Below are positions 62,880 to 64,000 of a DNA stretch of 64,000 nt, piece after piece (the stretch's first letter is position 1; the number at the start of each line of letters is the position of its first letter). The notes below the pieces were generated by a model. It had not been told where the DNA came from. It made no database searches and saw nothing but the letters and a program-made list of their open reading frames with translations. A program made the position numbers and the translations under genes. Origin of the DNA: Lyngbya sp. PCC 8106 (GTDB lineage: Bacteria > Cyanobacteriota > Cyanobacteriia > Cyanobacteriales > Microcoleaceae); NCBI RefSeq assembly GCF_000169095.1, contig NZ_AAVU01000004.1, positions 62,001 through 126,000 on the forward strand, written 5' to 3'.

Positions 62880-63727
62880 TTTTCTAGTCCAAAGCGTTTG
62901 CTAATTTGATTACCAATTGTTTGTAATAAAGGCAGACATTTTCGCTTCCAGTGAGAGTAAAGCGTTTGGTTGCTGATATTATATTCTCGGGCGATCTCAG
63001 AAATTTTATGAGGAGGTTGTTGTAAAAGTAGGCGTATTGCTAAAATTTGGCAGTGACATTCGGGTTGTTTTTTGGGATAACAATTTTTGAGCAGATTTTC
63101 GGGATCTTGTTCAATATACTCCCACACTGTATCCCCAATACTTAAACGTCTTTCCTTTTGAGTTTGTTCGATCCATCCCTCAAGATTGGTGATAGCATTT
63201 GGATCTTCTAAGCGATCCATTAAAGTCGTTGATTCTCCCTGTTTGTTGCTGATTGGACGATCTAAACTTGGAGTATGATTAGTCGTAAACAAATCTCTAA
63301 CCCTCCATTTTAAATAACCATTAATCCAACGAATAAGGCTCTGTTCAATAGAAGGAGGACGGGGTTCAAAAGATTGAATGTTTTTACACACCCATTCTAG
63401 AGTACGATTGAGCGCCTCAGAATAGTCTGAATGGGTGGAACGGTATAAATCAGGATGTCCTTGGATGATAATCAGGAGTCGAGTTAGGGCTTTACGTCCT
63501 TTGGAACTGGTGTGTTCAAATTGCTGGAGTTGCTCGATTAAGTCTTGAATTTGTTGATCCACAGCGCGCGCTCTCCTCTGTAGCTGCATCTCTATATGGT
63601 TTTGTTGCGGGTAAGAAACCCGAAGATGCTTTGAGTGTAACGGACAAGGAGGAGATAAAGAGTAGTATGGCTCTCTCAGTCGGGTTTGTGTCATAAAATT
63701 GATGGACTGATCAGGATATACTGCCAT
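62876..63727 (-). CDS. Sigma-70-like / HTH DNA-binding regulator, first gene of the CHAT operon
   Basis: Encodes about 283 residues from ATG 63727; other possible starts are ATG 63694 and ATG 63589, the last lying at the beginning of the conserved RRARAVDQQIQDLIEQLQQF. Residues ~65-170 look like a sigma-region-2-type helical domain (RALTRLLIIIQGHPDLY, ALNRTLEWVCKNIQSF, SLIRWINGYLKWRVRDLF). The C-terminus ends with a clear helix-turn-helix (KISEIAREYNISNQTLYSHWKRKCLPLL) resembling sigma region 4. It is probably a sigma-like factor or transcriptional regulator of its own operon. Function is inferred. Confidence 0.82.
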   Translation of the reverse strand: MAVYPDQSINFMTQTRLREPYYSLSPPCPLHSKHLRVSYPQQNHIEMQLQRRARAVDQQIQDLIEQLQQFEHTSSKGRKALTRLLIIIQGHPDLYRSTHSDYSEALNRTLEWVCKNIQSFEPRPPSIEQSLIRWINGYLKWRVRDLFTTNHTPSLDRPISNKQGESTTLMDRLEDPNAITNLEGWIEQTQKERRLSIGDTVWEYIEQDPENLLKNCYPKKQPECHCQILAIRLLLQQPPHKISEIAREYNISNQTLYSHWKRKCLPLLQTIGNQISKRFGLEK

Positions 63728-64000
63728 ATCAGCGAGGTCAGTCAAATTTATGAAAAGTTTGCCAGATGTGATTCTCGGCTACATCTGAGAACTTAGAAAG
63801 CCCAGCTCTCAAGCCTTCTGTGAGCTTGATCTGCTTCCACCTCAACTTCCGGATTTTAGTTGATTTAAACGAATATACGGATGTTAGAATAAACTCGAAG
63901 TCTCATCATTTCCCCAGATTCACTGATTTTCACTTCTCAGTCATGTCCAACTCATATCCCAATCTTTACTGAAGCTTTACAGAGAAAGCCTTTAAACTTT

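Noticed and set aside
1..64000. tRNA genes, CRISPR arrays and complete insertion sequences
   Set aside because: None was recognised by eye. A tRNA scan would be needed to exclude tRNAs in the longer gaps.

Overview
The window is chromosomal DNA of a filamentous, non-heterocystous cyanobacterium, probably of the Oscillatoriales (Lyngbya/Limnoraphis/Planktothrix/Arthrospira-like). The main evidence is the kaiB-kaiC clock genes at the left edge, many HIP1 octamers (GCGATCGC) inside genes, families typical of cyanobacteria (DUF512 radical SAM, DUF2996, DUF3082, DUF1822, pentapeptide repeats, PEP-CTERM), a moderate-to-low GC content, and scattered palindromic repeats. The genus is a guess.

Layout. 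1-4.4 kb: the end of kaiB, kaiC, undecaprenyl-diphosphatase and a cyanobacterial DUF512/PDZ radical SAM protein. 4.5-8.8 kb: a TolC-like outer-membrane protein with a repetitive N-terminus, a [2Fe-2S] ferredoxin, MsrB and a DUF2996 protein. 9.0-9.36 kb: a structured non-coding element that looks like an orphan HEARO/omega RNA of an IS200/IS605-IscB-type element with no nuclease gene. 9.4-12.1 kb: three exported or unknown proteins and an orphan 5S rRNA gene with its own promoter and terminator. 12.2-16 kb: two flotillin-like proteins and an NfeD-like partner. 16-23.8 kb: an acetoacetate-decarboxylase-like protein, an aminopropyltransferase, a pentapeptide protein, small and broken genes, a dual-OB/DUF488/DUF488 group, DUF3082, ispE and rsmA. 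23.9-29.5 kb: three tandem AIM24-family proteins, a membrane M48 peptidase, an NTF2-like protein, a TPR protein and an L,D-transpeptidase. 29.7-39.7 kb: an interrupted TPS-type adhesin, gamma-glutamyltransferase, small proteins, TspO, a PEP-CTERM remnant, aminopeptidase P, a methylglyoxal synthase/lipid-kinase fusion and a DUF1269 protein. 39.8-53.8 kb: a giant membrane hydrolase, rhomboid, dienelactone hydrolase, DoxX, a broken phosphodiester-glycosidase-family gene carrying an inserted repeat, MscS, a P-type Ca2+-ATPase and an SDR.

54.2-63.7 kb is the most unusual region. All its genes lie on the minus strand and form two neighbouring groups: (a) VWA-solute-binding lipoprotein, membrane/coiled-coil protein (interrupted by a stop), small membrane protein, and HtpX metalloprotease fused to a solute-binding domain; (b) sigma/HTH-like regulator, DUF1822 protein, and a CHAT protease joined through one membrane helix to a periplasmic ligand-binding domain. 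Three different output modules (VWA, metalloprotease, CHAT caspase-like protease) are therefore each physically joined to an extracytoplasmic ligand-binding fold, which suggests an envelope-sensing, stress-response or cell-fate system. This function is inferred.

A second theme is that at least four otherwise continuous reading frames are each cut by a single in-frame stop codon with no frameshift: 19318 (TAG), 29957 (TAA), 47090 (TAA) and 57201 (TAA). These are annotated as interrupted genes. No tRNA gene, CRISPR array or complete insertion sequence was recognised. The tRNA statement is only from reading by eye.
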